From Eublepharis macularius (lineage: Eukaryota; Chordata; Lepidosauria; Squamata; Eublepharidae): DNA of 64,000 nt. Positions within the stretch are counted from its first letter, which is position 1; every line of letters starts with the position of its first letter. This document shows positions 16,736 to 29,330 of the stretch, piece by piece. The notes under the pieces are model-generated. The model saw nothing but the letters and a program-made list of their open reading frames with translations. It was not told the DNA's origin and did no database searches. Location: NCBI RefSeq assembly GCF_028583425.1, contig NC_072797.1:25454001-25518000 (forward strand), given 5' to 3'. The translations under genes and the position numbers were made by a program.

Positions 16736-17897
16736 ACTGAAAGTGACATAAAGCTGTTCATTTTTGTTCCAAGGAACATACAACATGGCTACCCTCCACC
16801 CCCCTGTACCATGTAATTAAATAAAATGTTTTATTTTTCTATTGCAACTTGTTCTTGCTTATGTATGTGGCTGAGGAGAAAAGGGAGGATATAAATATTT
16901 TAAATAAATAAAGCCAAAGAGAAAACAAAATAGGAAGTAGCATCATCATGGCAAGGTGTGGAAGCACATGCCCCTTTGTCTGGGATACCTGTTGAAGGTA
17001 GATGATCACATGGCTTGCCACCTCCTGCCAATTGGCAACTATCAGCAGGCAGTTATGCAAACTGCCAAGAATTTGCCCACCACTGGTGGGCACCTGGCAA
17101 CCCTACCACCACCACCCCGAATTAAAAACTGGTAAAGGGACCTAGATAAGGCTTGAACTCACAGCTCCTGCCACTCAGGACCAGCCCTCTAATCTCTTTC
17201 AGCAGGCACTAGCCTTCATCCTGCAACTCTGATGTCACCAGCAACAACATAGGACCAGCCTGTTCAGTGAAACTGCACTGGGATAGCATGGCTGGGGCTC
17301 ATGGTTCAAACCCCACTTGGGCAGAAGAGAGAGGCAGGCTAAAGCCCTCTGTGTGACTTTTTGCCCCCCTCCAAGGAAAAAGGGGGAGCAGGATGGCCTA
17401 GCTGTGCTATGGAGAGTGTGGGACCCTCTCAGAGACCCCCCTCCTTGAGCAGCCACAGTTTCATGGAGAACCTGCCAAGTCTCACCCAGCAACCTGCAGT
17501 ATGTGCAAGAGAGGAGGGAAGGAGGTGTGAACCTAAGTGAGGACTCAGCCTCCAAGGTATCATTGGACCATTGTTCTGTTGTGCAGCAGAACAACATAAA
17601 GGTCCAGTGCCACCTGGAAAACCTACTGGAGCCACCCCAGCATAATCACCCTTGAGCCAGAGCCCACCCTCTGAGCTGTGTGAAGGGGCAGCCCTATGGG
17701 AAAGTAACATGAGGAGGAGCTGGGGCAAGCACGGGTGTGGAGCTAGTGTCATCTGCACACAAGCAAACCAACAGGAAGACAGTTATGGAACAACCTAGAT
17801 TTTATTGGCGGTTGCTGGGGCACAAAGGGATTGGTTGCAGCTGTAGTCAGCAGCCTGTGTTTCTCTAGAGCGCTTGGATGGAGAGGATAGTTAACAG
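16736..17897. other. RPL37-C7 intergenic, no gene
   Basis: Includes 16833-16915, a probable LINE 3' end ('aggagaaaagggaggatata' then ATAAA repeats). The rest is GC-moderate sequence with open frames in several frames that share no recognisable domain. No CARD-domain coding is evident. Confidence 0.45.
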
Positions 17898-18157
17898 CAA
17901 GGCTTTTTTTCAGGGGGAACGCGGGGGAACGGAGTTTCGGAACCTCTTGAAAATGATCACATGGCCGGTGGCCCTGCCCCCTGATCTCCAGACAGAGGGG
18001 AATTTAGATAGACCCCCACGCTGCTCAGCGGCGCAGAGGGCCATCTAAACTCCCCTCTGTCTGGAGATCAGGGGGCGGGGCCACCGGCCATGTGACCATT
18101 TTCTCTGAGGGCAACCCACTGAGTTCCACCACCTCTTTTCCCAGAAAAAAAGCCCTG
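17898..18157. mobile_element. hAT-like MITE (CARGGCTTTTTTTC family) with perfect 8-bp TSD
   Basis: 260 bp, ends CAAGGCTTTTTTTC and AAAAAAAGCCCTG, flanked by identical GTTAACAG at 17890-17897 and 18158-18165. The inside is a long imperfect palindrome: 'tggccctgccccctgatctc' on the left mirrors 'gagatcagggggcggggcca' on the right. No coding capacity. Termini and 8-bp duplication support hAT. Confidence 0.88.
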
Positions 18158-18523
18158 GTTAACAGGATGGAGTGATAGTTAACTATTCCCTTTGCATGGG
18201 TGCCACTGCCTATGGGCTGCACTGCCTTTTTTTCGTGGTGCCTGGTGCTGTTTGGAGGTGCTATCTGGCCTGGAGCAGCTTAGGAAGCCAACTAACTCCC
18301 AGCTTGCCCCCTGGCCTGCCCACTCCCATGCTGGTGCAGGGGTTTATGCCTGAGGCCAATGGGCAGCTGCTCATGGTGGGGCACCACTGGCAGCCAAGTC
18401 TGGCAGGGAGTTACTGGAGTGCTTCACCTGAGTAACTCTGGCTTACTTCAATGTAAGTATGAGACATTGACCTAAGTGCTAGTCCCTGAGCACTCCCCTC
18501 CACATAGGATTGTGCTGTACATT

Positions 18524-20533
18524 AACACCTCAACACTGTTGAGGTGAAACAGGAGAACTACAAACTGAGAGCCTTTGCAGATGACTCGGTGTTGGTTTTG
18601 GAGGACCCTTTGAACAGAATTGAAACTCTAATGACAAAGTTGAAAGTATTTGGTGTAGTGGCCGGTTTTAAGGTTAATAAGCAAAAAACTAACGTCTTCA
18701 CTAAAAATATGAAAATACAAGATCAAATGAAACTTGAGAGCAAAACAGGGCTTAAAGTTGAGAAAAAGGAAAAATACTTGGGTATTACTTTGTCAAACCG
18801 TATGTTATTCCAAAATAATTATATTAAGACTTGGAAAGAAATTAAAAGGGATATGCTAAGATGGGATAAAATTCAATTATTGCTGTTGGGAAGAATAGCT
18901 ACAATTAAAATGAATGTCCTACCTAGAATGTTATTCCTATTTCAGACAGTTCCTGTATTGACAACACAGGTACCATTTAAGCAGTGGCAGAAGGATACAT
19001 CGAGATTTATATGGCAAGGCAAAAAGCCAAGGGTTAAATTTAAGGTTCTACAGGATGCAAAAGAAAGAGGAGGCTTGGGCCTCCCAGATTTGAGATTATA
19101 TTTTGCAGCTAACTGTTTGGATGAAGGAATGGATACTGTTAAAAAAAAAGACAATTACTGGACCTGGAAGGGCATGATCTAAAATTTGGGTGGCATGGGT
19201 ATCTATAGTATGACAAAGTTAAAGCCAACGCAGAGTTGATTAATCATTATGTAAGGTGTGCAATCCTGAGAGTATGGAATAAATACAAACTTAAGTTTTG
19301 TTTGAAAATACCTCTCTGGCTGTCATCACAAGAAGCTCATTTTAGAAGGGAAACAGTTAGTCCACCTAAATGGTTAACTTATCAGGAGGTATTGGAATTC
19401 TCTCAGGACCAAGTTAAAATTAAATCAAGAGAGGACTTAGCGGCAGAAGGGCACACCTGTCAGTGGTTTCCATATATGCAAATTCTGGAGAGATTCAGAT
19501 TAGACAAGAGTCATTATAACTTTGAGAAATCTAAAACTGAATTTGAAATAGCCCTTTGTACAAATGATGAACATGTTATTTCTAAAACTTTTGTTGAGGT
19601 TTGAGACGGAAGAAGAGCAAGTAAAGGAATGTATGATTAAATGGGCAAAAAATTGTGGACATGATATATTAATGGAGCAATGGGAAAATATGTAGACAAG
19701 AGGGCTGAAATTTACATTAAGCTCCAGTATTAAAGAAAAAATTTACAAACTGATGTATCGTTGGTATATGACTCCTGAAAAATTGGCTAGAATGTATAAG
19801 GGGGCGTCAAATGTATGTTGGAAATGTGCCAAACAAGAAGGGATATTTTTTCATATGTGGTGGACATGTAAGAAAGAAAAGAGTTTTTGGTTGCAGATAT
19901 AATAATTGATTCAGAAGATTTTGAAGATTAAACTTCAGCTGAAACCAGAGATATTCTGTTGGGAATAATGGACAGACAGTTGGAAAAAAAGCTCTAGAAC
20001 ACTGTTTTTATACTTTATTACAGTGGCAAGAGTACTTTATGCACAAAAGTGGAAAACTACAACATTGCCTACAGTGGAGGAATGGTTGACAAAAGTTTTT
20101 GAGTTTGCATCAATGGCAAAACTTACTGCATTGATTAGAGAAAGGACATTAATTAACTGCTTGACTGAAGCAGTTAATTAATTAACTGCTTAATAGACTT
20201 TTAGCGTGAAATGGATAGCAAGGGTTTGGTGATACCTGCATTTATGGATTAAGAAACATGAACAATAAAAAAGAGGGGTTTTGTGACTAACCTAGAATAA
20301 GTGAGACTCTTGAAATGATATATACTTGTTGCAGAGAAAATCGGAACTCAACCTGTATTGTAATCTAGGGTTTTTTGTTGTTGTTTTCTTTTCCCCTTTC
20401 CTTGTAATTATATAGATGTATGTATTGTTAGTGTGTTGTGTTTAGAATTGTTTTTTTTTCTTATTCTCTATGTTTATTGTTTATTGTGTTATGGTGTATA
20501 GTTTATAGTTTAAATAAAGAAAATTTTAAAAGG
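18524..20533 (+). mobile_element. L1 LINE, 5'-truncated, 18-bp target-site duplication
   Basis: Flanked by identical aggattgtgctgtacatt at 18506-18523 and 20534-20551. The reading frame at 18544-19182 is the C-terminal half of L1 ORF2 reverse transcriptase, including the catalytic FADD (AFADDSVLVLED) and the later KYLGITLS, RMLFLFQTVP and RFIWQGKKPRVKF blocks. The frame then stops and shifts (next piece 19236-19604), and near 19813 'CWKC...H..W.C' recalls the L1 C-terminal cysteine motif. The 3' end is '...taaataaagaaaatttt'. Endonuclease and the first part of RT are missing, so it is dead on arrival. The exact duplication suggests moderate age. The 5' junction holds a small inverted copy (18526-18534 mirrors 18538-18546). 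Confidence 0.92.
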
Positions 20534-20551
20534 AGGATTGTGCTGTACATT

Positions 20552-22534
20552 TGTTTTATGATTGCGCCTTGGGAAATCCAAAATAAATTCTTTTTGTTGG
20601 ATATTCTTCACTTGACAAACAAAGTCTGGTGGAATAGAATTTACAGAGTTGAGAAAATAATACTCAGTGAATTAGCTGAGATGGGAATCAATAGCCATTT
20701 AAGAAACAAGCAATTTTAATGCTTTGCTAATGGTATTAAATTGCACTTGTCTCTGAAAACCAATTGTTGAGAATCGTTGTTTACTTAAAAAGAAAATTGG
20801 GAATATGTGATTGTATCATGACCTTGTGGTCATGATGACCTAGTTTTGATTTATACAGATGCATAATTGAACATTAAAAAAAGACTTTAAAAGTAAGACA
20901 GATGGAAATTAAAGTGCACTTCAGTTTGTTGAAGTGTGATTCATTGTGACCTACAGTAATCAACACTTGTCCCTGCAAGAACAGATTTTTCCAAGCTGTA
21001 ATACATGCTCATATAGATCACTTTCTAACTCACTGTAATTCTGTTTAATTAATCAACTATAAGATGAAAGTTAATTTGAAAATGCACTTTGCAAATCTTA
21101 AAATTGACCACTAAAATTCATGAACACTTGTAAGAATGAGGATTCTCCCCCCTAGAGTTGCCAAGCTGTATGCGGCAACTGGAGGGAGCTTCAGGGCTGG
21201 GGATGTAGGCTGCTATGTCAAATTCTGGGGAAAATCTGGAAGTGATGCAAGGTTGCTCTAGGACTCTAGGTAAAACCATAGAGTTTTTGGTGATTTCTAG
21301 AGCTACCCTGCACAACTTCCAGGGTTGCCCACCTAAAGTGGTGGTGGGCAATGCGAGCTACCATAGCAGGAGACCTGGCAGCCGTATTCTTCCTCCCCAA
21401 TAGTGTTTGTCAACATATTCAAGGTCCTCCCATTCTGAACATGGCAGCCAGCCATGTATGGTGGCCCATTAGGACTTGATAAACATCCCATTTTTGTTGT
21501 CTGTTGTTTTGTTGTCTGGAAATGCAAAAACAAGATGTTGTCAAAAACCCTAAAGACAAGAATATTTAGCTAGGGGACTGAGTTTGGATTGGTGTTGAGG
21601 ATTGGTCAAATTCTGCAGGTCTAATGCAGTACAATCTTTTTAAATGTAGTACAATCATAGATTACCACTAGAGGTCAGTGTCTTTTCAGGGTTCTGTTTG
21701 TCTTGCACTCAGTTATTTATTTTTTTAAAAATTACATTGGCTTCTAATTACCATGCTTTGAAGAAGGTCAGTAGGGGATATTAAAATTACAACAGTGTTA
21801 TATGAACGATGAAGCAGGGTGCCTCATTTGGGTATTTGTTTATAAATGTTAACAAAAGTAATTGCTGCAAGAAATAAACCTTCTCAAGTATTTACAATAT
21901 GCATCATAAAAAGTAAGCTTTGAATATACATTCATTTTCTTGATTCCTTCAGTTTTTGTTCTTAGGTGTCCAAAAATCCAGTTAGTAACTGACTTGTTTT
22001 TTCCTTAGAAATATATATTCCATATGTATTTTACATTATACTGAGAAAAATAAATGCTGTTTAATGAAGAATTGCATTTATTTGGAGCAACAGGTTGAGA
22101 AATACTGGCAAAAAAAAAACCCTTTGCTGAAACAGGGTTTTTTCCTGTCTGATCTGAAATTTATAAGGAGCTTGTCAGGTTGCACAAGAAAATAGTAATT
22201 AGTTTTGTCTGAGGATTTGACGCTCTTGATTTGTTTTCTTTTCTTAAAGAAACACTCTGAAATAAACTCTTAAATAAACAACTGGCTGGAACCTGGAGGC
22301 TGGGTGGTGGAAACGTAGAGGGCACTGTCAGCAACAGCGTGACATCACTTCCCGTTTGGAGGGGGGAAATGCCAGATTCCTTTAACAGAGAATTAATATG
22401 TAGAAATAAATATGCAGGTAAAGCTTTTCATGGCATGAAGGTAAATAGCATCACCTGGTAAATAACATTTCATTAAGCTTCTAGTAAGGGGACTTTTTTT
22501 TCTCCATGGTGTTGGTGTCCCTACTCCTTAATCT
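20552..22534. other. RPL37-C7 intergenic, unclassified
   Basis: No gene. At 21148-21335 there is a possible old element with 'ctagagttgccaagctg' and 'cttccagggttgcccacc' near its edges, but the pairing is poor and I do not name it. The remainder is AT-rich and looks unique. Confidence 0.4.
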
Positions 22535-22988
22535 TGAGGTTGCCTGTATGCTGGATCACAAAAAGTGGGGGGCTCTCTAGACCAGGGATCCCATTCTCCT
22601 GGTGGAGGCAGGGAATCCCCCGCTCCCACCTTTTGCCCCCTGGCATTGCTTACCAGGCCAGCAGGGGGAAAGGCAGGGAATGGGTCTCCCAGGCGTGCTC
22701 CCAGGGGCCTGCGCGACAACATCACTGATGTCATTGCACCGCCCCGAGAGCGCTCCTGCACTTTGCAGCAGGCTGATTTGGGCCCCAAACGGATTGCATC
22801 AGGCCTGTTTGGGGCCCAAATCACCCCGCAGTGAAGTGCACATGCGCCCCAGCTTTGTATGAATTCTCGAAAGTGACATTACTGAGCCAGCACGGGGCCG
22901 TGGCACGCAAGGAATATCCCAAAGCAGGAGGAGTAAGCACTGGGTCCCCCCTCCCGCCAGGAGGTTAAGGGCACCTGGCAATCCTACT
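22535..22988. repeat. GC-rich element with imperfect inverted ends
   Basis: Left edge 'ttgaggttgcctgtatgctg' and right edge 'gggcacctggcaatccta' are loosely inverted. The inner part has 'gatttgggccccaaacggat' and 'tgtttggggcccaaatcacc', a strong local inverted repeat at about 22769-22824. GC-rich open frames here have no recognisable domain. Probably a non-autonomous DNA element; class unknown. Confidence 0.5.
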
Positions 22989-23424
22989 TTAGACATGCAG
23001 ATTTTTAAAGAGCTGTGTCTGGTCTCCCCAGACCCAACTCCAGTTCCCTGCAGCTACATAGTAGCTTTGAGGAATAGCTGTTAAAAACATAAAGAACAGC
23101 CCAAATGGCCTCAGAATGCCTTTGTGAGAGAGGCTCCTCCCTCCCCTCTCAAGCTGGTTGGCCATGTCAAAAGAGTTGGGCAGGGAGGTTTCCCCCCTAC
23201 TATTTCTACTCCACATGGAGTATTCTGTGCATGCGGAGCAGTAAAAACAGGGGTGAAAAACTCCCCCTGTGCTATTGTGGCATGAGGAAACGGCTTGAGA
23301 GGGGATGGAGGAACCCCTCCTCCCACCACAGAGGCATTCTGAGGCATTTGGGCTCTCCTTTATTTTTTAACAGCCATTTACTTTTCAACTGCTGTATGGC
23401 TACAGGGAAAAACTGCATGTCTAG
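22989..23424. repeat. 435-bp foldback element
   Basis: An imperfect palindrome. 'agacatgcag' (22991-23000) mirrors 'ctgcatgtct' (23413-23422); 'ctgcagctacatagtag' mirrors the stretch ending 'ctgtatggctacaggg'; 'agcccaaatggcctcagaatg' (23098 on) mirrors 'cattctgaggcatttgggct' (23335 on). Centre near 23215. The long open frame across it is a by-product of the arms, not a gene. Abuts another palindrome at 23436. Confidence 0.75.
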
Positions 23425-23435
23425 AGAGACCCTGA

Positions 23436-23637
23436 AAACCAAGCTACAAGTGACCCCTGATACAGGTTGGATACTTGTCAGTTTACCTCAAGTTTTGATG
23501 GGAAATGTAGGCGTCCTGGTTTTACAGCTTGGCTCTCCACTCCAGCTGCAAGACCAGGATGCCTACATTTCCCATCAAAACGTGAGGGAAGCTGACAAGT
23601 GTCCAATCTGTATCAGGCGTCACTTGTAGCTTGGCTC
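23436..23637. mobile_element. PIF/Harbinger-like palindromic MITE (SCCAAGCTACAAGTGA termini)
   Basis: 202 bp. The arms are near-mirror images: 'ccaagctacaagtgac' at the left, 'gtcacttgtagcttggctc' at the right, with 'gttttgatgggaaatgtagg' mirrored by 'cctacatttcccatcaaaac'. Flanks are tga and taa, near the 3-bp TWA duplications of PIF/Harbinger elements. Copies at 30148, 34551 and 40658. Confidence 0.75.
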
Positions 23638-25079
23638 TAAAAGTAAGTGTAAATAATCTAGAGGGCATTCCTCAAACCATTAGGTTCAATATGAACTGAG
23701 TTGGGTCTCTGTTTAAGGTACTTCTCAAATTAACCTCTGCCTCTTATGGTACAATTATTGATTGTGTTAGTGGTATTTTTGAGTCATTCAAAACATTTTA
23801 ATAGAAATTTAAGGACCACTGTTTCAGTTTTTTGAGATCCACCTCCGTAGTGCATTGAGGATTTTTTTTAACCTTTAAATGTACTTTTCTGAATGATGCA
23901 AAATAAAGTGCGTAAAAAACCTTAGTATTACAATGCAATCCTAAGAACATTTTCCTGGAAGTAAGCCCCATTTGAGTAGGATTCTGAGTAGACCTGCTCA
24001 GGAGTGCAGTGCTAACGTGGTACATGGATGTGTGAATCCAACCCGTGCTTTGCCTGCGCGCAACAGGAAGCTGATTATTTTGTACTCATATAAAAGTCTT
24101 CTTCTCTATGAAGCCTCTTGGGAAGGAACCATTTGTGAAGCAGATAGTAGCCAAACAGTACAAGCCAACACATTTCCAAGCAGTACTTCCCCAGACACTT
24201 TCTGTTAGTCCCTAAAATGTGATAAATGCCTTAAGAGCTTTGGAACTAATTTTGGCTAATTAGAAAAAGGCAGATGACATTTGCTAACAGAAAGCAGTCC
24301 AGAAGTGCTCACTGAAAGCCCATTTCCCTAGCTCAGAATGTAACAACAGGGCATTTTTTTCTATCCTTGCCATCTGTAGAAGTAATAGAGGGAAAGAGTT
24401 TGCATCTGGGAACATGAGAAACAATGAATGAATTATTGTACATTAACAACGGTTAGAGTGTCTACAAAAGGGGTGGGTTAAGTTCTCCATCAGCAGGAGT
24501 CTTCCAGATCAAGATCAGAAAACCATTTAACATGTAGGACTCAAAATCGTATTTAATAGGTGTAGCACTGCCGTATTCCAAGGGTGTATGGAATCTCAGA
24601 GGAACCTTAAAATGCATCCAAAAGCCAATATAAAGGACTCCTCACAAGAGTACATCACTTGAGGAAGCAGAGCTAATGGTCTCCAGTGTAATGCCTTCCA
24701 TTTTTATCCCACTGATACCAAATGGTGTAAAACACTTTACTGAAAACGACAAACAAACGCGTATGTGCAAAGATGTCTTATGACAATCAAGAATCTTCTT
24801 TTTAGGGATTCCTAGCTGCATAGTGAGAGATGTATGCGCCCCATTGAGTCAGATTATCATCCGCGTGTGCATCCCAAGAAATGATTGCTTGATTTGAAGT
24901 TGGGGGTCAGGGGCTTTTGAATGGTGGCCCTGCCGCATCAGCTACCTTCTGAGACCTGATCTTTTAGGTTGTGCACAGGCAAGGTAAATGTTTTACTTCA
25001 ATGTGTTTGAAAAGAGTAGCTGCTGTCGTTCCCATTGTCTTGTCTGGAGAGCATCAGAGAATGGAGAAATGAGCCCCAC
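23638..25079. other. RPL37-C7 intergenic, dispersed repeats only
   Basis: Contains 23930-24200, an unnamed composite repeat that recurs at 36060-36320 (shared blocks 'ataaaagtcttcttctctat'/'atgcaagtcttcttccatga', 'ggaaccatttgtg', 'aaacagta'). No gene is visible in the rest. Confidence 0.45.
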
Positions 25080-25513
25080 CAGGGCTCATTTCAAGGGGGA
25101 ATGCACAGGAACGTAGTTCCAGCAGTTTCCCAAAGAGGTCACATGTCAGGTGGCCCACCCACCTGACTCTCGGCCATTTTGGGCCCATTTCAGCCTGGAT
25201 TGGGGCTGAAATGGCCTGGATCAGGCCTCTGACAGGTGGTGGATCACTCTCCTGCTCATCAGTGGTCCAATCCTGACCATTTTGGGCCCCCTTTCAGCCA
25301 TTTTCAGCCCCTTTTTGCCATTTTGGGCCCAATTTCGGCCCTGAATGGCCAGGATTGGGTCCAAAACAGCCAGAATAGGTGATGTCAGGGCGTGTGGCAT
25401 ATGCAAATCAGTTATACTAATGACATACTTCTGGTGATGGCAAGAGGCATGGCATATACTAATGAGTTATGCTAATGAGTTCCTCCAGCTCTTTTTCTAC
25501 AAAATGACCCCTG
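25080..25513 (+). mobile_element. hAT-like MITE, CAGGGSTCATTT family, copy 1
   Basis: 434 bp, ends CAGGGCTCATTTCAAGGGGG and CTACAAAATGACCCCTG. The inside carries repeated 'gccattttgggcccatttc' motifs. A second copy in the opposite orientation lies at 45111-45504 with a clear 8-bp duplication, which supports the class. Flanks here (agccccac / cttgccac) match only partly. Confidence 0.8.
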
Positions 25514-27605
25514 CTTGCCACCACACACTTTGAAGAGGGGCTGTCTGGTGTGTGGCAGGTGGTGGTGAGGGAGGAAGGGAGGGTTGGGGTCCACAAAATG
25601 GTGGTGCTAAGGTTGGTAAAGCTTGATTACTGCTGCTCTACCAAATACTGATTTTACACTCAGTAATTTTAAAAAGAAAACCTGTCAATTTCCCCTTCTT
25701 TGGAGAAGAAGGGATTTTGGTCTTTATGGGTTTTCTTTGTGAGACATCAAATAATGCTATCTTTTTCTTCTAAAGGAAATGTCCAAAAGGATGTTATTAC
25801 GATCAAGATGAAAATTTTAGGTCTTTTCGCAACTTTTAAAAGGGAAGGTGTATGTAATGATTTGAAGTTGTGTGTGTGTTTCTTTAAATGCTTGGTATGT
25901 TACAGAAAAAGAAGGCAGTGAAAGAGAGGAATGAGTTAATGTTGCAGGCCAGCATTGAATGCGGGAGGAGAAATGGAGGGGGGCATAGTGACAAAACACA
26001 ACAGACAACAATGATAGAGTTAAAAGAGACCACAAGTTTATTAATATTACAGCTCACGGAGCATTGGTGCTGCATAAGGCACTGATCCAAGCATTGGCTG
26101 ACCTGCCTGCCAGCCATGACCCCCACACCCTCTCAGACCCCTGCTGTGGGGAGGAACCATGGGATGACAGATAGTGGGATGCCATGAGAGTGTACACTCC
26201 TGTGTGGATCCCCGCTACCTGGATCGGACAGCCCCTGAGCTGGGCATGCACCTGCCATGCCTCAAACCCCTTAAGGGGATCCCCATAATAGGAAAACTGA
26301 CCTTACGTGCCCTGTTTCCCACAAAAGAGATCGGTGCCCAATGCTGAGGGGTGGGGCCCTGCTCCCCCAACTAGGACAGGCAGTGGATCTGCATTGGACA
26401 GCACCTCCCAGGTCCTCCTTACTCCCCCTGCCTGACATGGTAGCTGCCCTGCACCCCCTGCTCTTTTCCCTCACACAACCCATAACCTGGACCCCCAGGT
26501 GATTCGGGGGGGGGGGGCAGTATAGGTGATTGGTTGATGACTGAGAGTATGGGTGGAGCTGAGAAGTGTGTGTGTGGTGAGAGGCAGTTAGATGGGCGAG
26601 TCACGAATTAACAGTCAAGCTTTCAAGAGTTAACAGAGTGCCTTCTAATTAAAATCCAAAATAGTGCTATGAAAGGCATTGGGATTCCAGGGGGGAAATA
26701 AAATACTCATAGAGGGCATATTGAGGACTAGAGAGAGTCAGATCTTGATATTTCCAGAATATCATGGGAGAGTGAGATGAATAAGCTAACAGAAACCTGA
26801 GGGAAAGGAGAGAGAAGTGATTGTGACACCTAAGTCAAAAGAATAACATATCTAGTTTTATTTTCTGAAGAAAAATTATCCAACAACCTGAAAACAATAC
26901 AATTCGTGTACTAATAAAGGTTTATTTTGTTTTTTTGTTCACCCCAGAGTTATATGTGATTTCTATATACCAGTCTCATCCTCAAGGCCACATAGTCTCA
27001 CAAAGGAACCTTAATGCTTGGGCACAATATTCAGGGAAAAATTAATTAACCAGATTGGAATTGAATTCCTGGTGGCAGCATTACCTACACAGAGGGTGAA
27101 ATAACAAGAGGGTTTAAGGCACCAAATCTAAGCACACAAATAAAAAGGGAGTCGTGACACATGGGGAGGGGGGCTTAGCGGCAGGATCAAATATCCTGAG
27201 GAGGAGAAAATATTCTAAATGGGATAGAATATTCTGGGAGGAAGGAACATTCTGAGAGAAAGGTGTTCCGAGGGGACAGATAGCTAAGGAGACAGAGAGA
27301 TCAATCAAATTCTATGAGGAAAATAGAGCTGGTAGAAAGGAAAGAGACACAGAGAAACTAGTAGGATTTATAAGAGAGAACATATTCTGGTGAGGTTTAG
27401 TAGAATTGTAGAAGGAAATACAATTAAGAGAAAAATGAGTTTCGATGAAAAAGGATGCTCTGATTCACAAGTGCAAAGAGTTAGATTTACCTCATGGTGG
27501 GGAGTGTAAAAGAACTGAGAGTTATACTGATACAAAGTAGTGTGGAACCTAGTAGAACAGCAGCTGAGAGAAACCCTGAGGGAATGTATAACCCCAGTCC
27601 AGAAT
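25514..27605. other. RPL37-C7 intergenic, unclassified repeats
   Basis: No gene recognised. 25910-26270 ends/starts with 'ccacaagtttattaatatta' and 26860-26960 has 'aataaaggtttattttgttt', both of which look like element 3' ends, but I cannot place them. A run of 11 guanines lies near 26507. Bases 26760-27560 are purine-rich and carry no recognisable coding. Confidence 0.35.
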
Positions 27606-29330
27606 TGTCATGTATGCCCGCATACCTGCCAATATTGTGTTATGCATTTTGTGCTGATCATAACTGCTTGCTCTCCACCCTTCCTAAGATGCTACATCAA
27701 TTATCAACAGGATAATTAGACCGATTTCTGGGTTTTTGCCGAATATTGTTATAACAATTCAATACATAGTTCCACAGGTGCCTCCCCATTTATGGTAGCC
27801 CAAGGCTACAAGGCACAGCAATGCCATTTGCCCAGAATCTCAACAACCAGGAGACCTGGGGGAGTGGTGGACTAACTTAACAGCCCAGTGGAAGGTCATC
27901 AAAAAAAACTTTGGAGAAAGCCAAAGAGGATTATAAAAAGTTTGCTGACAGAAAACGATCTGTTCCATGGAAACTGCAAGCAGGACATTATGTGTACATC
28001 TCCACCAAACACTAGCAACCTAGTAAAAAACTTGGATGGAAATTTTTGGGGCCTTCCCAGTAAAGAAATTAATAAATGAAGTGACTGTAAAGGTTGACTT
28101 CCCAAAGAACTTAAAAAACATCCACCCAGTATTTCACTTTAGCCTACTGAAAAAAGCTCCCCCTCCCCCAGACAAATGGCACCCAGAGCGTGGAGCTCCC
28201 CGCCCCATCCTAGTGGATGGACAAGTGCACCATGAAATAGAAGACATCCTGGACTCTAAATTAAAACGTGGAAAACTTTTTTACTTGGTTCGTTGGAAAT
28301 ATTTTGCTGAGAGTCACAGGGAGTGGGTAGCGAGCTCAAACATGAATGCTCCAAGGCTTATAAACAAATTTCATAAACTCTACCCTAACAAACCTGGCCC
28401 TGCCTGGTGAGGGGGCGGCATTCTTGGGGGAGGAAGTATGTCATATATGCCAGCATACCTGCCAATATTGTGTTATGCATTTTGTGCAGATCATAACTTT
28501 GCTAAGGTTGTAATCTGTATTTTGTATAACTCATCTGAGAGTGTGTAAACCGCTAATTTACAATGCACTGAGCTAGTGGGGGCTGTCTGTTATCTATTGC
28601 AGGTATTTACTTCCACTTCTGGAGCAAGTGTCCTTGGATGCCAGCTGCAAGCAGCGAGCAATGTATCTTTTCTCAGAGACTGTGATGATTTCACTCTGTA
28701 CTCTGTGTAGCCTAAACTAATCAGTTCCCATGTAACTCTTTGGGGTTTCGCGCCAGAATGTCAACAAACCCAAAAGGCAGGAAGTTTCCCTATAATTAGT
28801 GGTGTCCATTTTTGAATAGTCACTTTTGCCAATTGCTACCTGTGTGTGAACACCTTGGACTGTATGGATCTCTAATAAAGTTGCTTCAACTGGAACACCT
28901 GTGTGTTAACGGTGGAGAACTTGAAGGGACCTAACTGCCAGGGACTGACAAGAATATTTAGAGTTTCTGAGAGAACAAAAACAGTTTGAAAGGGGAAAGT
29001 GGAAAGTTGAAATAGAACTTAGAACTCTAGAGATGGAAAGACAAACAAATTTGGAAACAGAAAGATTACAATTAGAAAGAGAAATACTTAAGAACGGGGA
29101 TAAAAAGGAGGGAAACCCTGAACCCACAGCTGATTTTCCTTGAGTTACTCCCAAAAGATTTTATGGGATACGTGTCAGGAGAAGACCCACAAATCTTCCT
29201 GTCAGCTTTTGAAAGGTCTGCACAGAACTGGGGAATACCAGAGACACAATATATTACAATCCGGTCACAGATCTCCCTGTGTCATACATGGTGCTACTGA
29301 TATATTAAATCTGTTTCTCTAATCAAAGCT
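27606..29330 (+). mobile_element. Ty3/gypsy-type LTR fossil (chromodomain integrase end, LTR, gag start)
   Basis: A broken LTR-retroelement remnant. Parts in order: an LTR 5' fragment (27606-27668); an internal stretch from the integrase C-terminal region to a chromodomain-like end (to about 28410; recognisable 'FYLVRWKYF' block); a purine-rich tract; a fuller LTR starting TGTCATATATGCC at 28439 and running to about 28915, with a poly(A) signal near 28873; then leader and a gag-like start (to about 29330). The two LTR starts differ at about 3 of their first 60 bases, so it is not very old. Most of pol is absent and it is clearly non-functional. The order pol end, LTR, gag start suggests tandem copies sharing one LTR. 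Confidence 0.75.

Noticed and set aside
23105-23629. 174-codon plus-strand frame
   Set aside because: It runs through a foldback and a palindromic MITE, with a matching frame on the other strand; this is repeat sequence, not a gene.
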